The translations under genes were made by a program, and so were the position numbers. From the NCBI RefSeq assembly GCF_026242045.1, contig NZ_JAPJDO010000012.1, forward strand, positions 1 through 64,000: a stretch of DNA of 64,000 nucleotides, read 5' to 3'. This DNA comes from Mycobacterium pinniadriaticum (lineage in GTDB: Bacteria > Actinomycetota > Actinomycetes > Mycobacteriales > Mycobacteriaceae). Under the pieces are notes generated by a model that had not been told where the DNA came from, searched no databases, and worked only from the letters and a program-made list of their open reading frames with translations. Positions 44,241 to 53,070 of this stretch are shown here, in pieces; within the stretch, counting starts at the first letter, position 1, and every line of letters begins with the position of its first letter.

Positions 44241-45526
44241 TGACCACCTTCACCGGGTGCTGGTACCAGGAATGGTTCCGGCGGTGGTAGAGCGCCCCGC
44301 AAGTTCGGAGGCCCAGGGTCGGGCGGGCCCGGCGGCGGTCCGCCTGGCGGTGGCGCTGGCGGCGGCTCGCGGTAGGGATAGCGCGGATCGCCGGGGTTGC
44401 CGGTGATCGCGTCGGGCAGATTGAGTCTCGGTTCACCGCCTTGGCCTGTGCGTGGGAACGGCATGGGCAGAGCCGGAGTCCCGGGTTGCCCGACTTGCGG
44501 GTCGGACAGTTCCGACGGGAGCTTGGTGGCTGGATCCAGACCGAGGTCGGAGAACGCCGCGTCGATGAAGGGTTGAACGAATTGTCCGGGCAGCAGGTTG
44601 GCGAGATACGCCTTGAAAAACGGCCCGGTCGCCACTGACTCGCCCATCGACATCGCGAAGGCGTTCAACTTCTTGATCGACTGCTGCAACGCCTCTTTGC
44701 GGTTGTCGACGATCGTGAGTACCCCGTTGAGCTTGTCCAGCGCTGGTTTGAGGGTCTCCTTGTTCTCGGTGATGACACCCTTGAGCTGCTGGGCCAGCGC
44801 AGAGATGTTCCCCGAAATCTGGTCCAGCGCAGCGCTTTGCGTCCGCAATTGAGCGAGCAGCGAATTCGTGTCGGTGATCAGGCTCACTACCTGTTCGGTG
44901 CGTTCAGCCAGCACACTCGTCGTCTTTTCGCCGTTGGCTAACAGTTGACGCAACTGGGAATCACGCTTGTCGAGGGTGTCGGAGAACCGCGCCACACCCT
45001 CGACGGCGGTCTTCAATTTCAGCGGGGTGTCTTTGAAGGTGTCCGACAGTACCGCCAGTGACTGCGACAGTTGTTCGGTGTCCAAGCCGCTGATGGTGGA
45101 AGTCAATTCACCGAGGGCATCAGGCAATTGATACGCCGGCCGGGTTCGGTCGAGGGGGATCGGATCGGTCTGTTCGCCGTCCCCGCGCGGTGTTACCTCG
45201 AGGAACTTGGCCCCAAGAAGACTCTTGGTCTTGACTGCTGCCTCGCTGCGGTCCCCCACCCGGATGTCCTTGTTCATGTTGAACTTCACCAGAACCCGCG
45301 GCACGGCCAGCTCCACCGCCGTGACAGTCCCCACCTCATAGCCTTTGACCTGCACGGGCGCCCCTGGCTTCAGGCCGCCCGCCTCGGTGAAGTACGCCGA
45401 GTGTTCAGTGGTCCGATCCAGAAACGGCATGCGGTTCCAATTCAGTGAGATCAGCGCCAGTCCGAGGACCACTGCAACGCCGACCGCGCCGATGATGATC
45501 TCGTTGCGCTCCGTGAAGGATTTCAT
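44237..45526 (-). CDS. mceC: MceC-type protein of the minus-strand Mce system (429 aa)
   Basis: Membrane anchor (IIIGAVGVAVVLGLALISL), MCE domain (HSAYFTEAGGLKPGAPVQVK) and a Pro/Gly-rich tail (PPPAPPPGGPPPGPP). The ATG at 45526 overlaps the mceB stop (ATGA) and was preferred over 45538. Very similar in layout to the plus-strand mceC. Confidence 0.92.
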   Translation of the reverse strand: MKSFTERNEIIIGAVGVAVVLGLALISLNWNRMPFLDRTTEHSAYFTEAGGLKPGAPVQVKGYEVGTVTAVELAVPRVLVKFNMNKDIRVGDRSEAAVKTKSLLGAKFLEVTPRGDGEQTDPIPLDRTRPAYQLPDALGELTSTISGLDTEQLSQSLAVLSDTFKDTPLKLKTAVEGVARFSDTLDKRDSQLRQLLANGEKTTSVLAERTEQVVSLITDTNSLLAQLRTQSAALDQISGNISALAQQLKGVITENKETLKPALDKLNGVLTIVDNRKEALQQSIKKLNAFAMSMGESVATGPFFKAYLANLLPGQFVQPFIDAAFSDLGLDPATKLPSELSDPQVGQPGTPALPMPFPRTGQGGEPRLNLPDAITGNPGDPRYPYREPPPAPPPGGPPPGPPDPGPPNLRGALPPPEPFLVPAPGEGGQ

Positions 45527-46551
45527 CGCGGCGCGCACCTCCCCGTGTCCTGGCCGGCTACCTTGATATAGACCGGGTTGCCGCCCTTCCCGTTGACTTT
45601 GAGCACGGCGTCGCAGAGGTAGAAGCTGAAGAAATCGCCGTAGAGTCCCTGGCGGCTGAGAATCTGGTAGGCCTCCGGCAATGTCTTAAGCAAGTTGTCG
45701 ACGTAATCATGGTCGGCCACAACCAGACCCGCCGCCCGATCGGTCTCCAGAACGACTTTGGTCAGCGGGGCGCGAGCCTGCGCAAGCAGGCCGGTGATCG
45801 ACCCCGCAGCCGCGTTGGTGTAGGCAACCGAGTTGCTGATGTCCTCTTTGCGGCCGGCCAGCGTCGATACCAGCTTGGACAGCGAGTCGACGGCCTTTGC
45901 AAACTGGCTGCTCTGATCTCCAACGGAACCCAGCACGGTGTTGAGGTTGATGATCACCTCGCCGATCAATCGGTCACGGTCGGCAAGGGTGTTGGTCAAT
46001 GCAGCGGTCTGGGTGAAGAACGAACCGATGGTATCCCCCTGCCCCTCAAAGGCTTTCACCAGTTGACCGGTCAGCGCGTTGACCTGGTCGGGGTCCAGCG
46101 CACGGAACAGCGGGCGGAACCCACCGATCAGGGCGTCAAGGTCGAGGGCCGGCGACGTACGTGCCAGCGGAATGGTGTCGCCCGGCCGAAGTCGCTGCGT
46201 GCCACCCGTGCCTTCCTCGAGGCTGAGGTAGCGCCCGCCGATCAGGTCGTCGTAGCGGATGACGGCTCGGTTGCCTTCGGTGAGGACCACCGAGTCGTCG
46301 GCAGTGAACTCGACCGTTGGGGTGGAGCCGTTCTCCAGCGAAATCGTCTTGACCTTGCCAACTTCGACGCCAGCGATCCGGACGAACTGGCCAGTCTTCA
46401 GCCCGCTCACGTTCTCGAACTCGGCGTTGTAAGTCTTCTCCGCCTGAAAGCGCAACTGCGAGAAGATGGCAAACAGCGCGAAGATGCCGAAACCGCATGC
46501 CGCGAAGAAGACTGCTAGGCGCCAAATGGCGCCTCCCAGATTATCTCTCAC
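45523..46551 (-). CDS. mceB: MceB-type protein of the minus-strand Mce system (342 aa)
   Basis: Membrane anchor (LAVFFAACGFGIFALFAIF), MCE domain (YNAEFENVSGLKTGQFVRIA) and a C-terminus CDAVLKVNGKGGNPVYIK like its paralogue, which has exactly the same length. GTG start at 46551 with GAGG upstream; 42 bp after mceA. Confidence 0.92.
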   Translation of the reverse strand: MRDNLGGAIWRLAVFFAACGFGIFALFAIFSQLRFQAEKTYNAEFENVSGLKTGQFVRIAGVEVGKVKTISLENGSTPTVEFTADDSVVLTEGNRAVIRYDDLIGGRYLSLEEGTGGTQRLRPGDTIPLARTSPALDLDALIGGFRPLFRALDPDQVNALTGQLVKAFEGQGDTIGSFFTQTAALTNTLADRDRLIGEVIINLNTVLGSVGDQSSQFAKAVDSLSKLVSTLAGRKEDISNSVAYTNAAAGSITGLLAQARAPLTKVVLETDRAAGLVVADHDYVDNLLKTLPEAYQILSRQGLYGDFFSFYLCDAVLKVNGKGGNPVYIKVAGQDTGRCAPR

Positions 46552-46593
46552 ATTATCGGCCTCTCATGGATACCTTGGCACAGTGCTGATTGC

Positions 46594-48045
46594 TCACGGC
46601 GACGGAACCAGCACCGGGGGCTGCGGTGGTGTCGGGGTTGGTGCCAACACAGCCGGATTTTGGACGATGAACGGCTCCGTTCCCGGCGGCGGAGGGCCCG
46701 GTTCGCGCGGTGCCCCTGGCGGCGGTGCCGGCGGCAGATCCGGGTACAACGGTGTTCCGTCCGGTGCGTACTGCTGCGCGCCGTAGGGCGGCCCGCCCGG
46801 GTACGGCACCGGCCCAGGCGCCGGACCGCCCTGATAGCGGACGCTGGGAGGTTGGGGCGCTCCCCTCGTTACCGGGAAGAAGTTGGCGTATCCGGGGAAG
46901 CCGATGCCGGGGTTGGGCCGGACATCCATACCGGTACCCCAACCGGTGTTGGTGATGAGGTAGCGCTGCGGGAAATTTTTCGAGACGTCCGGCAGGGATC
47001 CGCAGCTCGGCGCGCCACCGGGACCGCCCTTGGCGCCGACGATGGGCAGATTCGCGGGGAATTGGTAGAGATCGTCGCCGAACAGAAGCGCGGTGTCGAG
47101 GATCAGCGATTTTCCGTTGGCGCCGCCAGCGATGTCGCCGAACCCGTCGTCGAGGACCTTCTTGCCACCGACCAACATGCATGTCAGCTGAGGGTTGTAC
47201 TTCATCAGCAGTCGCGTCGTCGGCTCGAGCACATTGATGGCCTTGACCAGATTGTCCTTGTTCGGGCCCAGCAGATTGATGCCGTCATTCGAGAGCCCGA
47301 TGACACTGAGCAGCAGGGCATCCAAGTTGGAGGCGTTACTGGTGATCGTTGCGCTCGTGGTGCTGGCGGCGTCCAGCGTGGCCACGATGCTTTTGGCGGC
47401 GGCGCTGTAAGTATCGCTGAAACCTTTGAGCGCCCGCCAGTCCCGTCGGAAGGTGTCAGCGCGAGGATTCAGTTCCGTCAGCACTTGGTTGCCATCGGTG
47501 ATCGCTTCGCCGATCGCCTGGCCTTCGCCACGCAGGCCGACGGCGACAGCCGAGAGCACCGAATTGAGCTTGGCTGGATCAACCTGTGCGAGCACGCCGG
47601 TCAGATTCTGGAAGACGGTGTTGACCTCAGTGCTGACGTTGCGCGACTGGATCACCATCCCGGCCGAAAGCCGTTGCGGGCTCGGATCACTGGGATAGAT
47701 GAGGTCGACATACTTGGCGCCGAATGCGGTAGTTGCCCGGATCTGTGCTTGAACGTTGGCCGGAATGTACTTGAGCTGGTCAGGCTCGATCTCCAGCCGC
47801 AATGTGACCGGCGCCCCGCCGACCGTAATCGAACCCACCCGTCCCACCTGCACGCCGCGCATCTTGACTTTGCCGCCCGGCTCCATTACCAGTCCGGCTC
47901 GATCCGAAGTGAGCGTCACGGGTACGAACGATGTGAACGTGCCAACGAACATCGCGTAGGTCAGGAAGACCATTGCGGCCAACGCCATCAACAAGATCAG
48001 GGTCCACCAACCCTGATGTACGCGCTTATCTCGCCGTGATTCCAT
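46594..48045 (-). CDS. mceA: MceA-type protein of the minus-strand Mce system (483 aa)
   Basis: Membrane anchor (LILLMALAAMVFLTYAMFVG), MCE domain (FVPVTLTSDRAGLVMEPGG) and a long Pro-rich C-terminus from about 415 ending PTPTPPQPPVLVPSP, about 30 residues longer than in the plus-strand paralogue. Starts 3 bp after yrbEB. Confidence 0.93.
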   Translation of the reverse strand: MESRRDKRVHQGWWTLILLMALAAMVFLTYAMFVGTFTSFVPVTLTSDRAGLVMEPGGKVKMRGVQVGRVGSITVGGAPVTLRLEIEPDQLKYIPANVQAQIRATTAFGAKYVDLIYPSDPSPQRLSAGMVIQSRNVSTEVNTVFQNLTGVLAQVDPAKLNSVLSAVAVGLRGEGQAIGEAITDGNQVLTELNPRADTFRRDWRALKGFSDTYSAAAKSIVATLDAASTTSATITSNASNLDALLLSVIGLSNDGINLLGPNKDNLVKAINVLEPTTRLLMKYNPQLTCMLVGGKKVLDDGFGDIAGGANGKSLILDTALLFGDDLYQFPANLPIVGAKGGPGGAPSCGSLPDVSKNFPQRYLITNTGWGTGMDVRPNPGIGFPGYANFFPVTRGAPQPPSVRYQGGPAPGPVPYPGGPPYGAQQYAPDGTPLYPDLPPAPPPGAPREPGPPPPGTEPFIVQNPAVLAPTPTPPQPPVLVPSP

Positions 48046-48048
48046 GCG

Positions 48049-48897
48049 TTAGTCCGACAGGTGGAAATTGCCGGTTTGGCCGTAGAGGGCCAGTGAGACG
48101 AACAGGGTGACGAACACCGCGGCGATGAGGCTGGTGCGGACGGCACGCCCGACCGCCTCGCCGACGCCCGCCGGCCCACCGCTGGCCGTGAATCCGTAAT
48201 ACGTGTGCACCAACATCACCACGACGGCCATCGCGATCGCCTGCAGGAACGAGTAGACCAGATCGGTCGGGTTCAGGAATGTGTTGAAGTAATGGTCGTA
48301 GACGCCAGTCGATTGCCCGAACAACGCCGTGGTGCCGAACCGAGTCGCCAGGAACGCCATCAAGACGGCTACACCGTACAGCGGGATGACCACGATGACT
48401 CCAGCCAGCACCCGACTTGAGGCGAGGTAGGCCACTGAACGGATGCCCATCACTTCCAGGGCATCGATTTCTTCGCTGATCCGCATCGCGCCCAGTTGCG
48501 CGGTTGCCCCGGCGCCGATGGTGGCGGCCAGGCCGATGCCGGAAACCAGAGGCGCGACAAGGCGAACATTCAGAAACGCCGACGTGAAACCGGCCAGTGC
48601 ATCCACGCCGATGTCGGAGAGCTGATGGAAGGCCTGAACGGCGATCAGGGAACCGGCCGACAATGTCAGGAATCCGACGATGACGATCGTACCGCCGATG
48701 ATGGCAAGGGCCCCCACCCCGAGACTCATCTGGGCGATGAGCCGTACCATCTCAAACCGGTAGTGCACCACAACATCCCACGTGCCCCGGATGGTCTCGA
48801 TATAAAACTGGGTCTGTGCACCGATCCGGTTCCAGGTGTCAGCCCAGCCGGCGAACGTGCGACGTATGCGCGGGAACTGCCTGCTCGCGACGGTCAT
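48049..48897 (-). CDS. yrbEB: YrbE/MlaE-type permease B of the minus-strand Mce system (282 aa)
   Basis: The permease half with the coupling segment EIDALEVMGIRS and GAGATAQLGAMR, and a C-terminal GGPAGVGEAVGRAVR. Overlaps yrbEA by 4 bp. Highly similar to the plus-strand yrbEB, indicating the two operons are full paralogues. Confidence 0.93.
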   Translation of the reverse strand: MTVASRQFPRIRRTFAGWADTWNRIGAQTQFYIETIRGTWDVVVHYRFEMVRLIAQMSLGVGALAIIGGTIVIVGFLTLSAGSLIAVQAFHQLSDIGVDALAGFTSAFLNVRLVAPLVSGIGLAATIGAGATAQLGAMRISEEIDALEVMGIRSVAYLASSRVLAGVIVVIPLYGVAVLMAFLATRFGTTALFGQSTGVYDHYFNTFLNPTDLVYSFLQAIAMAVVVMLVHTYYGFTASGGPAGVGEAVGRAVRTSLIAAVFVTLFVSLALYGQTGNFHLSD

Positions 48898-49664
48898 ACA
48901 ACGACCTGCAGCGACGCGGCGGTAGCGATGACGTTGATAACGAACAATGCCATGAACGTGTAGACCACGGTTTCGTTCACCGCGTTACCCACTCCTTGGG
49001 GTCCACCGCCCACCGAGATGCCCTTGTAGCAGGCAATCAAGCCGGCCGTCAGACCGAAGATCGAGGCTTTCACCAAAGACGTTATGACCTCAGGGGTTCC
49101 GACCAGCAGCGTGAGTCCCGCCGCGAAAGCACCCGGGGTGACGTGCTGGAAGAACACTGAGAAGAAAAACCCGCCGACGATGCCGACCAGCGTCACGACG
49201 GAGGCCAGCATCAACGAAACGATGGTGGCGGCCAGCACGCGCGGGACCACCAAGGCCTGAATCGGGTTGATCCCGAGCACCCGCAGCGCGTCGAGTTCTT
49301 CGCGGATCGTGCGGGCACCCAGATCCGCGCACATCGCGGTGGCACCGGCCCCCGCGATCACGAGAACCGTAACAACCGGCCCGATCTGGGTCACCGCGCC
49401 CAGCGCGGCACCGCTGCCGGAGAAGTCTGCCGCCCCGATGTCGGTCAGCAGGATGTTGATCGTGAACACCGACAGTACGGTGAAAGGGATCGCCAGCATC
49501 ATCGTGGGCACCAGCGCAACCCGCGCGACAAACCATGTCTGCAGGAGGAGCTCTCGCCACGCGAAGGGCGGTTTGAACATCAGGACCATTGCGTCCATTG
49601 ACATGGCGAAGAAACCGCCGATAGCACGTACCGGTCTCAATGATGCATCCGGCAAATTCAGCAC
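48894..49664 (-). CDS. yrbEA: YrbE/MlaE-type permease A of the minus-strand Mce system (256 aa)
   Basis: The permease half with ELDALRVLGINP as coupling segment and TAMCADLGARTI. It is 22 residues shorter at the N-terminus than the plus-strand paralogue. GTG start with GAGGGG upstream. It lies 58 bp after the P450 stop with no visible terminator, so read-through from the dioxygenase-P450 genes is likely. Confidence 0.93.
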   Translation of the reverse strand: MLNLPDASLRPVRAIGGFFAMSMDAMVLMFKPPFAWRELLLQTWFVARVALVPTMMLAIPFTVLSVFTINILLTDIGAADFSGSGAALGAVTQIGPVVTVLVIAGAGATAMCADLGARTIREELDALRVLGINPIQALVVPRVLAATIVSLMLASVVTLVGIVGGFFFSVFFQHVTPGAFAAGLTLLVGTPEVITSLVKASIFGLTAGLIACYKGISVGGGPQGVGNAVNETVVYTFMALFVINVIATAASLQVVV

Positions 49665-49722
49665 TGCTTCCCCTCACGCATGTCGCGACGGCGCGACGGA
49701 CTCAGATGACGGTGGGCGGATG

Positions 49723-50976
49723 CTAGCGACGAATCAGCGAGACGGGAAGGTGTTCGTACTGATTAACCGCGGTCGACGGCAACCGTTCAACCGGTCCGGC
49801 GATCTCCCATCGCTGGTAGCGCTCGATCAGCCCCTCCAGGGCGATGCGAATCTCGGCGCGGCCCAACATCGCCCCGATGCACCGGTGCAGGCCCCAGCCG
49901 AACGACAGGTGCCGCTGCGGCTTAGATCGACCCACATCGAAGGTATCCGGGTCGGTCCAGATCTCCTCATCGCGGTTGCCCGACCCGTACAGCATCACCA
50001 CGAAATCGCCTGCGGCAATGGGCTGGTCGCGGATGACCACCGGCTCAGTGGCCCGGCGCCCGAAGTGAATCACCGGGGCGACGAAACGTAACAGCTCCTC
50101 TGTGGCGTTGCCGATCAACGTCGGCTCGGCGACCAGCCGGTCCCACTGATCCGGGTACTTGGCGAAGGTCACCATGGAGCCCGAAAGGGTGTTGCGGGTG
50201 GTGTCGTTGCCCGCAACCATGACCGAGAAGCAGATGGCCACTGCGGTCTGCTCGGTCAAGAACTCGCCATCGACCTGCATGTTGGCTACCGCCGACATCA
50301 GGTCTTCACGGGGATTTCCCCGCCGCTCGGCCAGGCTCTGCACGAAGTAGGCATACATCTGCCCCAGGTCGTCGATAGCCTGTTTCTCCTCGGGGCTGCC
50401 CGCGGCCAGCGCTCCGCCCAGGTTGAGCATGAAGGAGTCCGCCCAGCGCCGCACGTCATCCCAGTCCTGCGGCGGCACGCCCAGGAAATCGGCGACGACG
50501 CGGACGGCGAGAGGAACGGAGACAGCCTCGACGAAGTCGACCGGTTCGCCCGCTGGAAGTTGATCAAGCAACTCACCGACGATTTTCCGGATACTCGGTT
50601 CCAGGTCGACCATCCGCTTTGAGCTGAAGGCAGGCGTAATCAGGCGCCGGAAGTTGGTGTGCCGAGGCGGGTCGCTCATAAAGCCCGCGCCGGCTTGCTG
50701 CGCCCCGCCCGGATCCCGTTCCGCGGTGCGGGCCGGGTTGGCGGCGTCCGGGATGAACAGTCCATCGACGGTAGTGAAAGGCGGGTTCGGCTGGCCCTCG
50801 ACCCAAGCGATGTCTTCGTACTTGGTCAGTGCCCAGAAGTTGCCGGCCTCACACCAGAAGACCGGCGCCTCCTTCCGCAGCCTCGCGTACGTGGGATAGG
50901 GATCTCCCAGGTAGAAGTTCACATCGTCGAGGCGGGCCTCCGCGGCGAGGTCATCGCCCAGCACCGGCGCGTCCAT
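49723..50976 (-). CDS. Cytochrome P450 (417 aa)
   Basis: A canonical P450: AGNDTT (255-260), ExxR E294-R297, haem loop FGWGLHRCIG with Cys366. The frame extends to 51258, but the ATG at 50976 has a GGAG ribosome-binding site and gives the normal N-terminus. It lies between the intradiol dioxygenase (41-bp gap) and the minus-strand yrbEA, so it is probably expressed with the Mce importer and acts on its cargo. Confidence 0.93.
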   Translation of the reverse strand: MDAPVLGDDLAAEARLDDVNFYLGDPYPTYARLRKEAPVFWCEAGNFWALTKYEDIAWVEGQPNPPFTTVDGLFIPDAANPARTAERDPGGAQQAGAGFMSDPPRHTNFRRLITPAFSSKRMVDLEPSIRKIVGELLDQLPAGEPVDFVEAVSVPLAVRVVADFLGVPPQDWDDVRRWADSFMLNLGGALAAGSPEEKQAIDDLGQMYAYFVQSLAERRGNPREDLMSAVANMQVDGEFLTEQTAVAICFSVMVAGNDTTRNTLSGSMVTFAKYPDQWDRLVAEPTLIGNATEELLRFVAPVIHFGRRATEPVVIRDQPIAAGDFVVMLYGSGNRDEEIWTDPDTFDVGRSKPQRHLSFGWGLHRCIGAMLGRAEIRIALEGLIERYQRWEIAGPVERLPSTAVNQYEHLPVSLIRR

Positions 50977-51017
50977 CTCATCTCCTCTGGGTCGGAATTT
51001 GGGTGGGGGTCCGCCGC

Positions 51018-51941
51018 TCAGGCGGGGCTGCTTGCCGGGGCGTGTTCCGTCTCGACGACGATGTCGAAATCGATCGTGAGGAAGGATGAATAGCTCTCTA
51101 GCCCACGTGCTTTCAATTCCTCGGGATCCTTGTGTTCGATGGGAGACACTTCCAGACTGCTCTGGGCGTTCTCCCCGGGATCGTTTTCGCCGAGATAGGG
51201 ATCGCCCTTGAAGTACATCTGGGTCATGAACACGCCGCCGGGCAGATCGTCGTGCCAAATCTTGAAGTGTATGTGCGCCGGCCGGAAATGAGCCTTGCCC
51301 AGGGCGTCCCAGATATCCAGGATCGGCTGGGGAATACCCGGGGTCATGTACGGCACCGGCTTGATCGTGCGGAATTCGTAACGCCCCTGGGCATCACAGC
51401 TGAACTTGCCGCGAAGGTTCCAGTCCGGCTGATCGTCCAGCCCGAAGTTCGAGTAGATGCCCGTATCGGCGCAACACTGCCAGACATCGAATTCGGCGCC
51501 AGATAGCGGCGTACCGTCCAAGGAACGCACCTGCCCGCTGATGATCAGCGGAGTGCCGGGCTCGTTCTCGCGCTGAGGCAGGACGTAGGAGGGGCCGGGC
51601 CCGACGGGTGCCAGGATGGGCGCGCCCGGCACGTAGAGCGGGCCTTCCGGATTCGAGGTGGTACCCGGCCATTCGTCATCCGCGGACTCGTCGGTCATCT
51701 TGTCCAACCAGACGTCGAAGAACCCGTGCACGACGCCCATCTTCTGTAGTTCCATCACGACCTGGCGGAATCGCTCATACTCTTCGTGCGTGATTCGCTT
51801 GTCCCGGAAGACCTTGGACACCGCGTTGACAAGTGCCTCCTTGATCTCGATCAGCCTGGGGCTGAGCTTCGACTCGTCAGGCACGAAAGGCGCGTCGGGG
51901 TCTTCTGGACGCCATTTGGTCACCGGGGCAGCGGTGGACAT
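51018..51941 (-). CDS. Intradiol ring-cleavage dioxygenase (307 aa)
   Basis: A non-haem Fe(III) dioxygenase of the catechol/hydroxyquinol 1,2-dioxygenase type. The N-terminal dimerisation helices precede the beta-sandwich. Candidate iron ligands are Tyr in GIYSNF, Tyr in FRTIKPVPY and the two His in RPAHIHFKI. It would open a catechol-like ring between the hydroxyls. No muconate cycloisomerase or other beta-ketoadipate genes lie in the window, so the product's fate is unclear. First gene of the run that continues through P450, yrbE, mce and fadD. Confidence 0.92.
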   Translation of the reverse strand: MSTAAPVTKWRPEDPDAPFVPDESKLSPRLIEIKEALVNAVSKVFRDKRITHEEYERFRQVVMELQKMGVVHGFFDVWLDKMTDESADDEWPGTTSNPEGPLYVPGAPILAPVGPGPSYVLPQRENEPGTPLIISGQVRSLDGTPLSGAEFDVWQCCADTGIYSNFGLDDQPDWNLRGKFSCDAQGRYEFRTIKPVPYMTPGIPQPILDIWDALGKAHFRPAHIHFKIWHDDLPGGVFMTQMYFKGDPYLGENDPGENAQSSLEVSPIEHKDPEELKARGLESYSSFLTIDFDIVVETEHAPASSPA

Positions 51942-51972
51942 CGAAGGGCTCTCTCTTTCCAGGTGGGTAAAC

Positions 51973-51990
51973 TAACTGATGCAACAGTAT
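51973..51990. promoter_or_regulatory. Right-island operator-like motif, weak copy
   Basis: TAACTG-ATGCAA-CAGTAT, matching the left half of TAACTA-N6-TAGTTA well and the right half poorly. It lies 31 bp upstream of the dioxygenase start. A similar 12-of-18 match occurs near the right-end TetR (62094-62111). Confidence 0.35.
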
Positions 51991-52291
51991 GTGACCACTG
52001 CTACAAAGGCAAGCCCCGGGCCAAGTGCTCGCGACACGGGCGGGGGTCCGAAAACATAGTCTGTGAGTGGCCCTTTAGCTGGGCATTCGCTGAATTTTCA
52101 GATGTGCGGGCATGGTACGACGTGAGGGTTTGATCACGACACGATGACCCGGTGCCTGTTGTCGCCACCTGTGGTGGATGGTGGTAACCGAACTATCCTC
52201 GGCATGTTGTCGAACACGCCGAAATCCTCGCCGAGCAGCAATGTTTCCACCTCAATGGCGTTCCCGGCGGTGGGCTGGTCGGGTTCTTGTA

Positions 52292-52309
52292 TAACTAGTT
52301 GTAGAGTTA
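52292..52309. promoter_or_regulatory. Right-island operator-like motif upstream of SDR
   Basis: TAACTA-GTTGTA-GAGTTA followed by ATTCT, 26 bp upstream of the SDR start codon. The same AGTTAATT core recurs at 55537-55554, 56913-56930 and 61912-61929, each next to a gene start in this island. Confidence 0.6.
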
Positions 52310-52335
52310 ATTCTCGTCCGGGCAAGGAGTCCTCG

Positions 52336-53058
52336 ATGGTCCAGATCAGCGAACGCAAGGTGGTTGTCGTGGGTGCGTCCCGGGGTATCGGCCGCGTCGT
52401 CGCCCTGTACCTGGCCCGCCATGGCGCACACGTTGCGCTCGCCGGTCGCAGTGTTGAGTTACTTGCCGAAGCCGTGGCAGTGTACCCGGATCAGTGCACC
52501 ACCGTCGGCTGCGACGTCCGTGATCCCGACTCGTGCGACGCGGCGATCGAGCAGGCCGTCGCTGCTCTAGGCGGGCTCGACGCTCTGATCTACGCGGCCG
52601 GCGTGACGCACTTCGGCGAGATGGCGCAGACGACCGCGGAGCAGTGGCACACCGTGTTCGACACGAATATCATTGGGGCAGCGGTTGTTACGCGCGCAGC
52701 CCTTCCCCACCTCGGTGCGGCCGAGGGTAATGCCGTGTACTTGTCTTCGCATTCGGTTTCCCAGCAGCCGCCGTGGGCCGGTATCGGGGCGTATATCTGC
52801 AGCAAGACGGCGCTCGAACGGATGGTTCAGTGCTGGCAGCACGAGAATCCAGAAGTTGCCTTCACCACCTTGGGTGTCGGTCCGACTGTCAGTACGGTCC
52901 GCGACAGACAACCCGAGGGCAGTCGCTTCGGGGCGATCTGGGCGCAGCGGGAGCTGATCAACGGCCGGCAACTCGACGGCGCGGAACACGCGGCGATGAT
53001 CACCCACATTCTGAGCAGTCCCGCCCGGTTCACGTCGACGACGATCGTGCCGCGGTGA
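52336..53058 (+). CDS. Short-chain dehydrogenase/reductase (240 aa)
   Basis: A classical SDR with VVVVGASRGIGRVV at the N-terminus, YAAGV, Ser in YLSSHSVS and YICSK as the Tyr/Lys pair. The ATG at 52336 is preceded by AAGGAG; an upstream extension to 52144 crosses the operator and is unlikely. Convergent with the alpha/beta hydrolase gene. Substrate unknown. Confidence 0.9.
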   Translation: MVQISERKVVVVGASRGIGRVVALYLARHGAHVALAGRSVELLAEAVAVYPDQCTTVGCDVRDPDSCDAAIEQAVAALGGLDALIYAAGVTHFGEMAQTTAEQWHTVFDTNIIGAAVVTRAALPHLGAAEGNAVYLSSHSVSQQPPWAGIGAYICSKTALERMVQCWQHENPEVAFTTLGVGPTVSTVRDRQPEGSRFGAIWAQRELINGRQLDGAEHAAMITHILSSPARFTSTTIVPR

Positions 53059-53070
53059 TCGCCCCCGCAC

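Larger units (their letters stand above)
51942..52335. other. Divergent promoter region between dioxygenase and SDR
   Basis: A 394-bp non-coding stretch. It holds a weak copy of the right-island motif (TAACTG-N6-CAGTAT, 51973-51990) near the dioxygenase and a good copy (52292-52309) near the SDR. Short frames here have no coding character. Confidence 0.6.

Noticed and set aside
46660..48039. Plus-strand open frame of 459 codons opposite mceA
   Set aside because: Antisense shadow of mceA; Arg/Asp-rich low-complexity composition.
28940..49664. Assignment of either operon to mce1, mce2, mce3 or mce4
   Set aside because: Diagnostic flanking genes (mam genes, known regulators, cholesterol-ring genes) are absent, and sequence reading alone cannot decide the type.
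52134..52358. Minus-strand 74-codon frame in the SDR promoter region
   Set aside because: It overlaps the operator and SDR start and has no coding support.
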